Origin: Candidatus Methanosphaera massiliense | GTDB taxonomy: Archaea > Methanobacteriota > Methanobacteria > Methanobacteriales > Methanobacteriaceae | Direction of reading: 5' to 3' | Assembly (NCBI RefSeq): GCF_028890305.1 | Contig: NZ_JARBXM010000001.1 | Coordinates: 622,501 to 686,500, forward strand | DNA length: 64,000 nucleotides | Shown: positions 1 through 8,974 of the stretch, one piece after another | Layout: each line of letters opens with the position of its first letter | How positions within the stretch are numbered: position 1 is the stretch's first letter | Program-made: the position numbers and the translations under genes | Notes under the pieces: generated by a model | Told to the model about the DNA's origin: nothing | The model's input: only the letters and a program-made list of their open reading frames with translations | Database searches by the model: none

Positions 1-537
1 AATGATTCAGTAGAATTCAGAATTAAACAGCCATCAGGAAAAATAGAAAAAGGTCATCTTAATATAGAACCAGTAAATCTACTGATTAGTGGATATAATA
101 AAGATGGAACTTCAGAAACATATGAAATAAGATTTCCTGGAAGAATAGATAAAAAACGTGGAAATAATGAGTATGGAAGTACCTGGGTAGGACAAGGAGA
201 TCTTGTATCAAGGATGATTTTAGGATATGATGGAAAAATGCTAAATCTACCGTTATTCCAAAAAACATTATCAACAGTTCCACAAGAGGAAGTATTACGA
301 CAATTAAGAGGTATAGAATACAACATACCATGGGGATTACTAACATTACAGGATGGAGTAGACATCGCAGTATTTCTAATAAAAGCAACATCAATGATTC
401 AAAGATATGCTGATGGAGTAAATATGGATAATGGAGACATACAAGGAGTAGGTGGACCAATAGATGTTGCAACAATAACGAAAGAGAATGGAATTCAATG
501 GGTAAAACAAAAACAGATAACATACCCTGAATTCTGA
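1..537 (+). CDS. Unidentified protein, C-terminal part (5' end outside window)
   Basis: The frame is open from the first base of the window to a TAA at 535-537, giving the last 178 residues of a longer protein. An ATG at 214 lies inside the frame, but the upstream codons are open and read like ordinary protein, so it is not the start. I do not recognise the family. The visible part is soluble and mixed alpha/beta, with a tryptophan-containing stretch (GSTWVGQGD) and a C-terminal segment GGPIDVATITKENG followed by a basic end. The nucleic-acid repair gene at 600 follows on the same strand after 62 bases, so co-transcription is possible. No function is assigned. Confidence 0.75.
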   Translation, partial: NDSVEFRIKQPSGKIEKGHLNIEPVNLLISGYNKDGTSETYEIRFPGRIDKKRGNNEYGSTWVGQGDLVSRMILGYDGKMLNLPLFQKTLSTVPQEEVLRQLRGIEYNIPWGLLTLQDGVDIAVFLIKATSMIQRYADGVNMDNGDIQGVGGPIDVATITKENGIQWVKQKQITYPEF

Positions 538-599
538 ACACAACACAAATTTCAATTACATCCTTTTTTTGAAAATTCTTTTATTTATTTGGTGAAATA

Positions 600-1523
600 A
601 TGGTAACAGGAAGCTTTACAATTAACAATGAGGAATATGATGGAGATTTTAACCTAGAATTAACACTAAATTCAGGACAAACAAGTCAACCACCATGGAA
701 TCATGAAGGTGACGTATACTCCGAAATATTACTAGTAGATGATACATTAGTATTAGTAGAAGTAACACAGCAAGATACAAACACGCCTTTAATTGTTAAC
801 TATTACAGTAAAGAAGAAGTGAATGAAGAACACATAAGAAGTACATTATTCTATATATTTGACCTAGAATACAATATAACAGAAGTATATGATTTTCTAG
901 CAGATAATAATGAGTTAAGTGAGGTATATAGTTTTAACAAGGGATTAAGATTATATAAAGCTCAATTTCCATTTGAATGTATAATTTCCTCAATATGTTC
1001 AGCAAATAATTCTATAAAACGATGGACATCATCAATAATGCAAATAAAAGAAGCATATGGTAAAAAAGTAACAATCAATAATAAAAGTGGATATATCTTT
1101 CCAGATGAAGAGGTATTTGTTGACATACCAGAGGCAGACCTTAAAGAATATGGTGTAGGATACAGAAGTTCATACATGATAAACTCATCTAAAATGATAT
1201 TATCCGATTCAGAATTCCATGATACATTAGATAAAATGAATTACAGCGATGCATATGATAAGGTAATAGAATTAGAAGGAGTAGGACCTAAAGTAGCAGA
1301 TTGTATTTTATTATATGGTTATCATAAACGTGAAGCATACCCTGTTGATGTATGGATAAACAGAATAACTTCCTATTTATATTTTGATAGTAAAAGACAA
1401 GCTAATAATGTTATAGTGGATTTTGGACAAGAAAAGTTTGGACAATATGCCGGATATATACAGTTATATCTATTTAACTATGCAAGACTATCTGGATTAA
1501 TGGAAAAGATTAAAAACATCTAA
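600..1523 (+). CDS. OGG1-type 8-oxoguanine DNA glycosylase/AP lyase
   Basis: This is predicted to be a base-excision repair enzyme that removes 8-oxoguanine and nicks the abasic site. The C-terminal half carries the helix-hairpin-helix/GPD signature: LEGVGPKVADC around residues 224-235, with the Schiff-base lysine at Lys231, and PVDVW with the catalytic aspartate at Asp250. The 19-residue spacing between them equals that of human OGG1 (Lys249/Asp268). The N-terminal ~110 residues match the beta-rich OGG N-domain in position and length, and 307 residues is a normal size. ATG 600 follows GGTGAAATA. Substrate preference (8-oxoG opposite C or other lesions) cannot be read from sequence. Confidence 0.85.
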   Translation: MVTGSFTINNEEYDGDFNLELTLNSGQTSQPPWNHEGDVYSEILLVDDTLVLVEVTQQDTNTPLIVNYYSKEEVNEEHIRSTLFYIFDLEYNITEVYDFLADNNELSEVYSFNKGLRLYKAQFPFECIISSICSANNSIKRWTSSIMQIKEAYGKKVTINNKSGYIFPDEEVFVDIPEADLKEYGVGYRSSYMINSSKMILSDSEFHDTLDKMNYSDAYDKVIELEGVGPKVADCILLYGYHKREAYPVDVWINRITSYLYFDSKRQANNVIVDFGQEKFGQYAGYIQLYLFNYARLSGLMEKIKNI

Positions 1524-1533
1524 AATAAGAATT

Positions 1534-1565
1534 CCTAGAAATATGTTAGAAAATGTATTTTTAGG
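1534..1565 (+). terminator. Imperfect hairpin after the glycosylase gene
   Basis: CCTAGAAATA at 1534-1543 pairs with TATTTTTAGG at 1556-1565 (10 bp with one G-T), starting 10 bases after the stop codon. There is no T-run directly after it. An 8-base T-run lies at 1615-1622, just before the convergent cyclophilin gene. Either could end transcription. Confidence 0.35.
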
Positions 1566-1645
1566 GAGGTGAAGGGTTAGAATGAATATTACATAAATTC
1601 TATTATTCTATCTATTTTTTTTATTATTTAAAATTTTATTTAATT

Positions 1646-2077
1646 TTATTCATCTGTAACTGTTACTTTTGTCATAACGTCACCTTGTCTAATTTTGTAG
1701 ACAACATCCATACCATCAATTACTTGACCAAATACAGTATGTACTCCGTCGAGATGTGGTTGTGGGCTATGAGTTATGAAAAATTGACTTCCACCAGTAT
1801 CTTTTCCTGCATGAGCCATGGATAAAGCACCAGTACCGTGTTTATGTGGGTTACCTTCGGTTTCACATTTAATTGTGTATCCAGGTCCACCGGTTCCATC
1901 TCCGTTAGGATCTCCACCTTGAATTACAAAGTCTGGTATTACTCTGTGGAATGTTAGACCATCATAAAATCCACTGTTTGCTAATTTTTCAAAGTTTGCT
2001 ACTGTTCCAGGTGCTTCATTAGGATATAATTCTAATGTAATGTCACCTTTTTCTGTCTTTATAACGGCTTTTTTCAT
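1646..2077 (-). CDS. Cyclophilin-type peptidyl-prolyl cis-trans isomerase
   Basis: Cytoplasmic proline isomerase of the short prokaryotic cyclophilin type (143 residues, no signal peptide). The family core is intact: [15 protein letters not shown] with the catalytic Arg, then GSQFFIT and the HLDG-VFG segment of the active site. A GTG at 2084-2086 in the same frame would add three residues, but it lies inside the ribosome site AGGTG. The ATG at 2075-2077, six bases after AGGTG, is therefore the better start. The gene is convergent with the glycosylase and divergent from argD. Confidence 0.93.
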   Translation of the reverse strand: MKKAVIKTEKGDITLELYPNEAPGTVANFEKLANSGFYDGLTFHRVIPDFVIQGGDPNGDGTGGPGYTIKCETEGNPHKHGTGALSMAHAGKDTGGSQFFITHSPQPHLDGVHTVFGQVIDGMDVVYKIRQGDVMTKVTVTDE

Positions 2078-2282
2078 TATTTTCACCTACTTAATCTTAT
2101 GTTATAAGGTATATAATAAACTCATTGTTTATAATAACTTAGCAACTAACTTCATCGTATCTACTTAAATGATAATATATATAGTTAATAGAATATAAAA
2201 TATAAAATAGAATATTATATTTTTTAAAATCTTAATTTTCATTATATTAAATAACATAACACACTATTTGGAGGCTATTTTT

Positions 2283-3449
2283 TTGAATACACAAGAAGTT
2301 AAAGATACACTTGATACATATGTAATGCATACATATGGAAGATATGATTTAGTAATAGACCATGGACATGGTAGTAAAGTTTACGATAAAGAAGGTAATG
2401 AATACATAGACTGTGTAGCAGGAATAGCAGTAAACAGCATAGGACATACACACGAAAAAGTTGCAAAAGTGATAGCAGAACAAGCAAAAAAATTAATACA
2501 CGTGTCAAACCTATACTACACTGAGGAACAAGCAAAATACGCAGAAAAAATCGTTAAAAAATCACCACATGATAAAGTATTCTTTGCTAACAGTGGAGCA
2601 GAAGCAAATGAAGGTGCAATAAAACTTGCACGTAAATACACAGGCAAAGGAGAAATCATAACAACAAATGGTTCATTCCACGGAAGAACTCTTGCAACAT
2701 TAACAGCAACAGGACAAGACAAAGTTAAAAAAGGATTCGCACCACTACCATCAGGCTTTAAATACATAGATTACAACAACATAAAACAGGCAGAAGAAGC
2801 AATCACAGATGATACAGCAGCAATACTAGTAGAACCTATACAGGGAGAAAGTGGAGTAAGAGTACCTGATGATGATTACCTACCATCACTTAGAAAATTA
2901 TGTGACGAAAAGAACATATTATTAATCTTCGATGAAGTACAAACCGGTTTTGGCCGTACTGGTAAATTCTTTGCATCAGAACTAACAAACACAGTACCAG
3001 ACATAACAACCTGTGCTAAAGCAGTAGCAGGAGGTTTACCAATGGGATTAGTACTTGCAAACAAAGAAATTGCAGATGCATTTAATCCTGGAGACCATGC
3101 TTCTACATTTGGTGGAACAGCATTAGTATGTTCAGTAGCATCAGCAGTACTAGACATATACGATGAAGAAAACCTTGTTCAAAAATCACATGATAATGGT
3201 CAATACTTCATGGAAAAACTAGAATCTTTAAAAGAAAACCACGACTGTATCAATGAGGTACGGGGAAAAGGTTTAATGGTGGGTGTAGATATTAACTATG
3301 ACTGTGGTGACTTAGTAGCTAAAGCTCAAGAAAAAGGAGTTCTTATAAATGTTACAAATGGTAACGTAATTAGATTTGTACCACCACTACTCATCACAAG
3401 AGAAGAATTAGATAAAGTTGTAGAAGTTATAGATGAAATATTACCATAA
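2283..3449 (+). CDS. argD: Acetylornithine aminotransferase
   Basis: PLP-dependent class III aminotransferase that converts N-acetylglutamate semialdehyde to N-acetylornithine in arginine synthesis. Visible landmarks are NSGAEANE (about 103-110, phosphate binding), FHGRT (about 133-137), FDEVQTGFGR with Asp217 for the pyridine nitrogen, and the PLP lysine Lys246 in CAKAVAGG. The 388-residue length is normal. The start is a TTG at 2283, eight bases after GGAGG (2270-2274). An upstream in-frame TTG at 2268 overlaps that ribosome site and is rejected. Related class III enzymes such as succinylornithine or 4-aminobutyrate transaminases are possible alternatives, but the sequence fits ArgD best. 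Confidence 0.9.
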   Translation: MNTQEVKDTLDTYVMHTYGRYDLVIDHGHGSKVYDKEGNEYIDCVAGIAVNSIGHTHEKVAKVIAEQAKKLIHVSNLYYTEEQAKYAEKIVKKSPHDKVFFANSGAEANEGAIKLARKYTGKGEIITTNGSFHGRTLATLTATGQDKVKKGFAPLPSGFKYIDYNNIKQAEEAITDDTAAILVEPIQGESGVRVPDDDYLPSLRKLCDEKNILLIFDEVQTGFGRTGKFFASELTNTVPDITTCAKAVAGGLPMGLVLANKEIADAFNPGDHASTFGGTALVCSVASAVLDIYDEENLVQKSHDNGQYFMEKLESLKENHDCINEVRGKGLMVGVDINYDCGDLVAKAQEKGVLINVTNGNVIRFVPPLLITREELDKVVEVIDEILP

Positions 3450-3461
3450 ACTTCTTAACTC

Positions 3462-3469
3462 TTTTTTTT
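3462..3469 (+). terminator. T-tract terminator after argD
   Basis: Eight consecutive T begin 12 bases after the argD stop without a hairpin. This is the usual form of archaeal transcription termination. It lies in the 37-base gap before the convergent helicase gene. Confidence 0.45.
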
Positions 3470-3486
3470 ATATTACTATTTTTTAC

Positions 3487-5232
3487 TTACTTTGTTATAG
3501 CTTCCCTAAAGAATTTAGGAATTAGCTTTCTATACATCTTATTTCTAAGTATTGTTTGTATATTCTTATCCAGAATATATGTGTCACAATGATCATTTTC
3601 TGCTCTCATACCACGACCATATGCCTGCATTAATGTCATAATTGTTTTATAAGCATACCATTGAGGGTCAATATTTTTTCTTTCATTTATCTGTTTATCA
3701 CCAAGATAAGGGTAAGGTACCTTGTATATTACCTGGAATTGACATTTCTCGTAGGGTAAATCTACTCCCTCACTCATTGAAGGACTTACTAGTACATAAG
3801 GATTCTTTGATTTTTCAAATTCTGCTAGTACTTGTTCTCTAGTCTTAGGAGTGTGAGATAATATTCTCTGGTCACGAATATGCTCTGTAATGTATTGTTG
3901 ACATTTATAACTATTAGTATGTATTAATCCCTTCTCGTCTCTATGTTTATCTAATATTTCTCTAAGTACAGGTATTGTTTTTGGTGCTGTATGCCATAAT
4001 GCTCTTTTTGACATAGGTCCAACGAGTCTCATGTGTATTGGACGGTATTCCTTTTTAAATGGACTTTCACTTTTTATGTAGTATACTTCCTCAGGGTCTA
4101 ATCCTAGCCATTTACAGAATAAATCCTTGTCAAGAATGGTTGCACTCATAAATAGAATCTTATCTGCATACTGGAATAATGTTTTTTCTGCATATTTATC
4201 TATTTTTAATGGTTTGAATGATACCATTTCACCCTCTGTTGATACAACCCAATTTTCGGAATCATTCTTGATGTTCTCTGTTATTTCTTTTATTTTTCTT
4301 TTTGTATGGTCTATTCTATCTCCTTTTTGTTTTGTCAGCATTGTTGTATTTATAGTATTATAGGAGTCGAATATTGCTTCTAGGAAGGCTATCCAATCTT
4401 TAACATCTGTATAGCTCATCATGTCACGGGGTATTGTTTCATTAATGTCTTTTTCTAGTTGTCTGCTGTAAATGTTTAGTTCAAGTTTGTGCATTATCTT
4501 ATCTTCGATGTTATGTGCTTCATCCAGTACCATTAGGTTACGTTTCTGGAAGTGTTGTACGTAGTTTAATTCTAGATATGCGTAGTCATAGTTAAGTAGA
4601 GTCACTGGTTCTTGTATTGCTATTGCTTTTTGATTCCAATATGGACATTTTTCTGTTGATTTGAATGTGAATGGTGTAGTATAATAGTTGCTATGATCGT
4701 CTTTTCTTAAATCTTTCTGATGATTTGGTTCCATCTTTATACCATAAGGGCATGTGAATTCATCAGATGTTCTTATTGTTTGACATGTTCCCTGGTCACA
4801 AGTATTTAAAGACCCGCTATCTAAACAGGAAAAGTTGTTTCTTCCCTTCACTTGCGCATATCCAAATTCATCAGAATACTGTCTTTGTAATTGTTTTGTC
4901 ATGGTTAATATGTATGCTGGCTGTAAGATTTGTCCAAGTGTTGCTGCGATAGCTGATTTTCCTGTACCCGTTCCTGCTTCTAGAATCACATAACGTTTTC
5001 CATCTTCAAAGGCATTAAGTATTTCTGTTATAAGTTCTAGCTGGTTATGTCTTGCTTCTTTGAATGGAAAGTTTTCTATTATTTCATCATCGATGTCAGG
5101 GTGTTGTCTTTGTAGTTCTTCTTTTTCTTCTGCGGAAGGTCTTTCAAGTAATGAGTTATGTTCATTATCCTTATCTGAACATATACACTTGGTTTTTATC
5201 ATTCCACATTTTGGACAAAATATTGTATTCAT
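3487..5232 (-). CDS. XPD/DinG-like superfamily 2 DNA helicase
   Basis: Predicted ATP-dependent 5'-3' DNA helicase of the Rad3/XPD/DinG group. A small zinc-ribbon-like start (CPKCG at 6-10, CIC at 16-18) precedes the helicase core. Walker A is EAGTGTGKS at 85-93 and the DEAH box is at 237-240. Between them lie Cys136, 145, 150, 161 and 196, in the place of the XPD iron-sulfur cluster domain. Motif VI is QAYGRGMR near residue 545. At 581 residues it is shorter than archaeal XPD, which suggests a reduced arch domain. The ATG at 5232 lacks a clear ribosome site. The gene stands alone, divergent from cbiL. A repair role is inferred from family only. Confidence 0.85.
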   Translation of the reverse strand: MNTIFCPKCGMIKTKCICSDKDNEHNSLLERPSAEEKEELQRQHPDIDDEIIENFPFKEARHNQLELITEILNAFEDGKRYVILEAGTGTGKSAIAATLGQILQPAYILTMTKQLQRQYSDEFGYAQVKGRNNFSCLDSGSLNTCDQGTCQTIRTSDEFTCPYGIKMEPNHQKDLRKDDHSNYYTTPFTFKSTEKCPYWNQKAIAIQEPVTLLNYDYAYLELNYVQHFQKRNLMVLDEAHNIEDKIMHKLELNIYSRQLEKDINETIPRDMMSYTDVKDWIAFLEAIFDSYNTINTTMLTKQKGDRIDHTKRKIKEITENIKNDSENWVVSTEGEMVSFKPLKIDKYAEKTLFQYADKILFMSATILDKDLFCKWLGLDPEEVYYIKSESPFKKEYRPIHMRLVGPMSKRALWHTAPKTIPVLREILDKHRDEKGLIHTNSYKCQQYITEHIRDQRILSHTPKTREQVLAEFEKSKNPYVLVSPSMSEGVDLPYEKCQFQVIYKVPYPYLGDKQINERKNIDPQWYAYKTIMTLMQAYGRGMRAENDHCDTYILDKNIQTILRNKMYRKLIPKFFREAITK

Positions 5233-5469
5233 ATTATCATATCTTTATTTCATCTGTTTTTATTTTTTTCAATGTTTTCCATGCGATTCATATTTAATTT
5301 ATTACTTTGTAGCCTTTTTTAAATATGGATTTAAAAATTATATATACTTAAACTTTTAAATTATTAGTATAAAGATATTCTATATTAGAAATTTAATTTT
5401 AATTGAATTTTTTAATAGAAACAGGAATTTATTAATTATTTTTTTTTTAAACATTAAAGGAACGATAAC

Positions 5470-6165
5470 ATGGCAATTGGAAAATTATATGGTATAGGAG
5501 TAGGTCCTGGAGACCCAGATTTATTAACAATAAAAGCAGCAAAAATCATCAAAAATACAGATATAATATTTGCACCTAAATCTAAGAATGGAAAGCCTAG
5601 TGTTGCATTAAATATAGCTCAGCAAATTATTGATGAAAGAGAGGAAGAGTGTGAAATATTACAGCCATTATTCCCAATGACCGAAGATAAGGATGAACTT
5701 GATAAATCATGGGATGAAGCAACAAACATGCTATATGAGAAATTAGCTACTGGACTAAACGCAGTATTTGTAACACTGGGTGACCCAACAGTATTCAGTA
5801 CATTCTCATATATTTCAACAAGACTACAGGCAAAAGGCGTTGAAGTAGAAATTATTCCCGGTATAACATCATTCACCGCCTGTGCATCAAGAGCTGGAAT
5901 ACAGCTAACAGAACAAGATGATATAATGGCAGTTGTACCACAGGTAGATGAAAGATTAGCAAAAATATTACCATATGTAGATACTGTTGTTGCAATGAAA
6001 ACATCCAGACATCTTGATGTTTTAGAAGATTGTATAAATAAAGATCCAAGAGAAAAAGAAATAGTATCAGTACAAAACTGTACAATGGATAATGAAAATA
6101 TTGTACATGGATTTGTTGATAATAAGAAATACTTTTCAACCAGTATTATTAAATTTAAGAAATAA
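5470..6165 (+). CDS. cbiL: Cobalt-precorrin-2 C20-methyltransferase
   Basis: SAM-dependent tetrapyrrole methylase that methylates C20 of cobalt-precorrin-2 in the anaerobic corrinoid pathway. Methanogens need this pathway for methyl-transfer cofactors. The family signature GIGVGPGDPDLLTIKAAK is at residues 8-25, and LGDPTVFSTFSY is near 106-117, followed by the EIIPGITSF loop. The length of 231 residues is normal. ATG 5470 follows AAGGAACGATAAC. It is separated from other cobalamin genes; cbiT lies at 56041. A TATA-like ATTATATATA is near 5337-5346. Confidence 0.9.
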   Translation: MAIGKLYGIGVGPGDPDLLTIKAAKIIKNTDIIFAPKSKNGKPSVALNIAQQIIDEREEECEILQPLFPMTEDKDELDKSWDEATNMLYEKLATGLNAVFVTLGDPTVFSTFSYISTRLQAKGVEVEIIPGITSFTACASRAGIQLTEQDDIMAVVPQVDERLAKILPYVDTVVAMKTSRHLDVLEDCINKDPREKEIVSVQNCTMDNENIVHGFVDNKKYFSTSIIKFKK

Positions 6166-6319
6166 TCTTCCTCTTTCATGTTCTTTTTTTAGGAGATTAT
6201 TTATTTTTTCATTTATGAAGTTTAAGTGTTATCTTTTTTACTACTAGAAATAGTAAATTATAAACGAGAGTATTTACTAATATAATAATATTGTTCTAAT
6301 AACAAGTTATTTTTCATAT

Positions 6320-6394
6320 GCTCCAATAGTGTAGTCCGGCCAATCATTCGGGCCTCTCGAGCCTGAGACTCGGGTTCGAATCCCGATTGGAGCA
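6320..6394 (+). tRNA. tRNA-Glu (anticodon CTC)
   Basis: A 75-base cloverleaf can be drawn. The acceptor stem GCTCCAA (6320-6326) pairs with TTGGAGC (6387-6393), with discriminator A at 6394. The D arm is the archaeal GTAGTCCGGCCAATCA form. The anticodon stem CGGGC/GCCTG encloses the loop CTCTCGA with CTC at 6356-6358. The T arm contains GGTTCGAATCC. CCA is not encoded, so the product depends on a CCA-adding enzyme like the one at 54598. It is a clear GC-rich island in AT-rich flanks. The CTC anticodon reads GAG, a rare codon in such a genome. Confidence 0.95.
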
Positions 6395-6502
6395 TTTAAT
6401 TATTCTAAAAATTATTATACTATTTTTATGAAAGCTTATTTAATTTAAGTATTATTTTAAAAAAAAAGTTAGGTGATTAATAAGAGGTTTAAATTATTCC
6501 TC

Positions 6503-7438
6503 TTAGTATTTATAAAATCCTTCTCCGGCATTAACTCCAGTTTTACCAGCATCTATTTTTTCTTTGAGTTTTGCTGCTATTTTTCCTTCTGTTGTGTTAA
6601 TGTCAGATGCTTTCGGATTCATTATTACAATGTTGTAAGCAGTAGTTAATCCTACAACATCAAGAATTCTGAATGGTCCTACTGGTGCACCTGTTGCTAG
6701 TACCCATGTTTTATCTATTGTTTCCGGGTCTGCTACATCATTTGCATATAATGCTTCTGCTGCAGAGAGGAATGGTACTAACATAGAGTTTAATATGTAT
6801 CCTGCTTGTTCTTTCTTTAGTTTTAGTGGAACCATATTGATTGCTTCCGCAAATTCCACTACTTCATCATAATATTTCTGTTCTGTTTTTGGTTGACCCA
6901 TTATTTCTGCAGTATTGTTTTTCCAGATTTCATTTGCAAAGTGAAGAGCTAAATATTTTTCTGGTCTTCCAGTGAAGTCTGCTAGTTGACTTGGCAGTAA
7001 TGTTGATGAGTTTGTTGCTATTATTGTTTTTTCAGGGAGGTGTTTTGATAATTCTTCATAGAATGCTTTTTTCTGTTCTGGGTCTTCTGCGATTGCTTCT
7101 ATTACTAAATCAGCATTTTTTCCAGCTTCTTCGTAGCTTGTTGTGAGTGTTAGATTTTCATAGCCTGATTCTACTTTGTTTTTTAATTCATCTATTTCAT
7201 CGTCTGTTAGATTTTGTTTATCTGTGAATCCTCTACAGTATGCTTGAGGGTTTGTTTTCATTGCTTCTAGTGTTTCGAGGTATATGTTTTTTAGTCTGTC
7301 GATTTTTGGCTGTGCTCTTTCTATTGATCCTTCGCTTCTTAGCCATATTGTTACATTAAATCCGCTAAATGCTGTTTGAAATGCTATTTGACTACCGAGT
7401 ACTCCTCCACCAGCTACTACTACGTTTTTTATATTCAT
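6503..7438 (-). CDS. 3-hydroxyacyl-CoA dehydrogenase family protein
   Basis: NAD-dependent oxidoreductase of the 3-hydroxyacyl-CoA/3-hydroxybutyryl-CoA dehydrogenase family. An N-terminal Rossmann motif VVAGGGVLGSQIA occupies about 7-19. The catalytic segment ATNSSTLLPS is followed by ALHFAN, with the active-site His, and the C-terminal all-alpha dimerisation domain contains GPFRILDVVGL. The 311-residue length fits single-domain members. The ATG at 7438 follows GGAGGCATATT. No thiolase, enoyl-CoA hydratase or acyl-CoA ligase is nearby, so the substrate is unknown and a non-fatty-acid substrate is possible. Confidence 0.82.
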   Translation of the reverse strand: MNIKNVVVAGGGVLGSQIAFQTAFSGFNVTIWLRSEGSIERAQPKIDRLKNIYLETLEAMKTNPQAYCRGFTDKQNLTDDEIDELKNKVESGYENLTLTTSYEEAGKNADLVIEAIAEDPEQKKAFYEELSKHLPEKTIIATNSSTLLPSQLADFTGRPEKYLALHFANEIWKNNTAEIMGQPKTEQKYYDEVVEFAEAINMVPLKLKKEQAGYILNSMLVPFLSAAEALYANDVADPETIDKTWVLATGAPVGPFRILDVVGLTTAYNIVIMNPKASDINTTEGKIAAKLKEKIDAGKTGVNAGEGFYKY

Positions 7439-7545
7439 AATATGCCTCCATTATAAATGTCATGTCCGTGTTTTTTTTTTTGAATATTTATTATTTTATT
7501 AAGATTATTATATATATTTATCATGAATAATTATGATAATTAATT

Positions 7546-8649
7546 TTATCTGTTCATGTAATTATCTAATGTTTTACAAAGATTAATCCAGCTAAAATGT
7601 TCATATATTGTTTTCTGAATTTTTTCAGGATTTTCTTTTATTTTATTCCAATTTTTAATAGTGTTTTTCAGTGTATTTTCTAATTGTTCTTTGTCATGTT
7701 CTATTATTTTTCCGTATCCTGTTTTTTCTATTATATCCGGTGATCCTCCTACATTTGTTGATATAATATAGTTTCCATGATATGCTGCTTCTAATGTGGA
7801 TATTCCAAAGCTTTCCTTACTAGAAGTACAGCAATATATACTTGATTTAGCATATTCATTTGCAAGCACATGTTTTTCTGAAATATATCCCTTAAGTATG
7901 ATTTTATCCTTTAATTCAGGATTATTGTTATAGAAATTATCTATAAAATCAGTCATATCCTCTTTTACTTCACCAATTAACACTACTTTCCAATCATTTA
8001 ATTCAATATTACAAATAGCATTTAATAACAAGTCTATTGACTTATTTTTCTTTTCAATAGAACCAACATATAATATTGTTTTATTCTTATTATTTACATC
8101 AACATCAGTTTTAAGAATCCCATTTGGCAGATAAAGTAGTTTATTATTATCAATTAGATTACTACTTTCTAAAACATGATAATTCCTAATAGTTTCAATA
8201 CTAACAACATCTATAAACTTAAACAAGATTTTAACTAATAATCTACGTACACATGGCTTGAAACCTTCACGTTTAACTAGAAAATCAATAAAATCATTAT
8301 TAGCATCTAATTTTAGGTGTATGGTGCCCTTTTTGTTATGAAGTTTATATGTAAATACATACCATGGCAGAAGATTATATCTAAGATGATAGAATTCAAT
8401 AAAATCAATATCACCTGCATTAGATCTGATATATCTAGTAACATCCCGTCTCTCATTTCCTGTATTTTCCAGATAATTGATTTCCAGGTTATCACTATTT
8501 AAAATATTCTCCATGTAGGTGTAGTTGTCATTATCATATGTTGTGATAATAGAATCATATTTCTCTGACAGCACATAGGGAATCATTCCAACATCTTTAG
8601 TTAGAATATAATTATATAATCCCGGAAATATACAGTTAAATTTCTTCAA
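7546..8649 (-). CDS. GT4-type glycosyltransferase
   Basis: GT-B fold retaining glycosyltransferase that probably moves a sugar from a nucleotide donor to a lipid-linked or surface glycan. The C-terminal nucleotide-binding half begins at ILYVGSIEKKNKSIDLLL, and the donor-site acidic pair is in ESFGISTLEAA (E-x7-E). There is no transmembrane segment, so it should act at the inner face of the membrane. The start used is TTG 8649. An in-frame ATT at 8653-8655 lies only five bases after the GGAG site, whereas TTG is 11 bases away, so the true start may be ATT. It is the first gene of the glycan island and is convergent with no partner. Confidence 0.85.
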   Translation of the reverse strand: MKKFNCIFPGLYNYILTKDVGMIPYVLSEKYDSIITTYDNDNYTYMENILNSDNLEINYLENTGNERRDVTRYIRSNAGDIDFIEFYHLRYNLLPWYVFTYKLHNKKGTIHLKLDANNDFIDFLVKREGFKPCVRRLLVKILFKFIDVVSIETIRNYHVLESSNLIDNNKLLYLPNGILKTDVDVNNKNKTILYVGSIEKKNKSIDLLLNAICNIELNDWKVVLIGEVKEDMTDFIDNFYNNNPELKDKIILKGYISEKHVLANEYAKSSIYCCTSSKESFGISTLEAAYHGNYIISTNVGGSPDIIEKTGYGKIIEHDKEQLENTLKNTIKNWNKIKENPEKIQKTIYEHFSWINLCKTLDNYMNR

Positions 8650-8974
8650 TTTAATTAAAACTCCTATTTATTCTTTGTAACAAAGTATTTCAACTTATTT
8701 TTTAATGTTATGTTAATTATTTTTCACCTAAAATAATCAGCGTTTAAAGTCGTCAAGTAATTTAAAATCAGCTTCTATAATTTCTTCATAGTCCTTATGC
8801 ATTATAATTTCCACTTCATTTATTCCTTTATTTGTTTTCATATCTTGAAATCTATAATGGTATGAGTCCTAAGTTGACATATTAATTACAAAAATTAATT
8901 GTTTTATATTGATATTATATTAATCAAATAAATTATATATAATATATAACTAATATGCTATGGAGTAATAAAAC
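8650..8974. other. Intergenic region between divergent glycosyltransferase and small membrane protein genes
   Basis: This 325-base spacer contains a ribosome-site sequence for the minus-strand gene (CTCC at 8661-8664), a short minus-strand frame described separately at 8737-8841, and a plus-strand AT-rich segment with TATATATAATATATAAC near 8934-8950, which is a likely promoter for the gene at 8975. I saw no RNA gene. Confidence 0.5.
8737..8841 (-). pseudogene. Short open frame, possible gene remnant
   Basis: A 34-codon frame on the minus strand runs from ATG 8841 to TGA 8737. It has a well-mixed, charged composition (NEVEIIMHKDYEEIIEADFK), unlike random AT-rich translation. It has no ribosome site. 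The frame stays open a few codons upstream and then meets a stop. It may be the tail of a decayed gene or a small protein; no family is recognised. Confidence 0.25.

Noticed and set aside
2268-2282. TTG start for argD at 2268
   Set aside because: It overlaps the GGAGG ribosome site that serves the TTG at 2283.
6395-6502. A second tRNA directly after tRNA-Glu
   Set aside because: The sequence is AT-rich and shows no cloverleaf.
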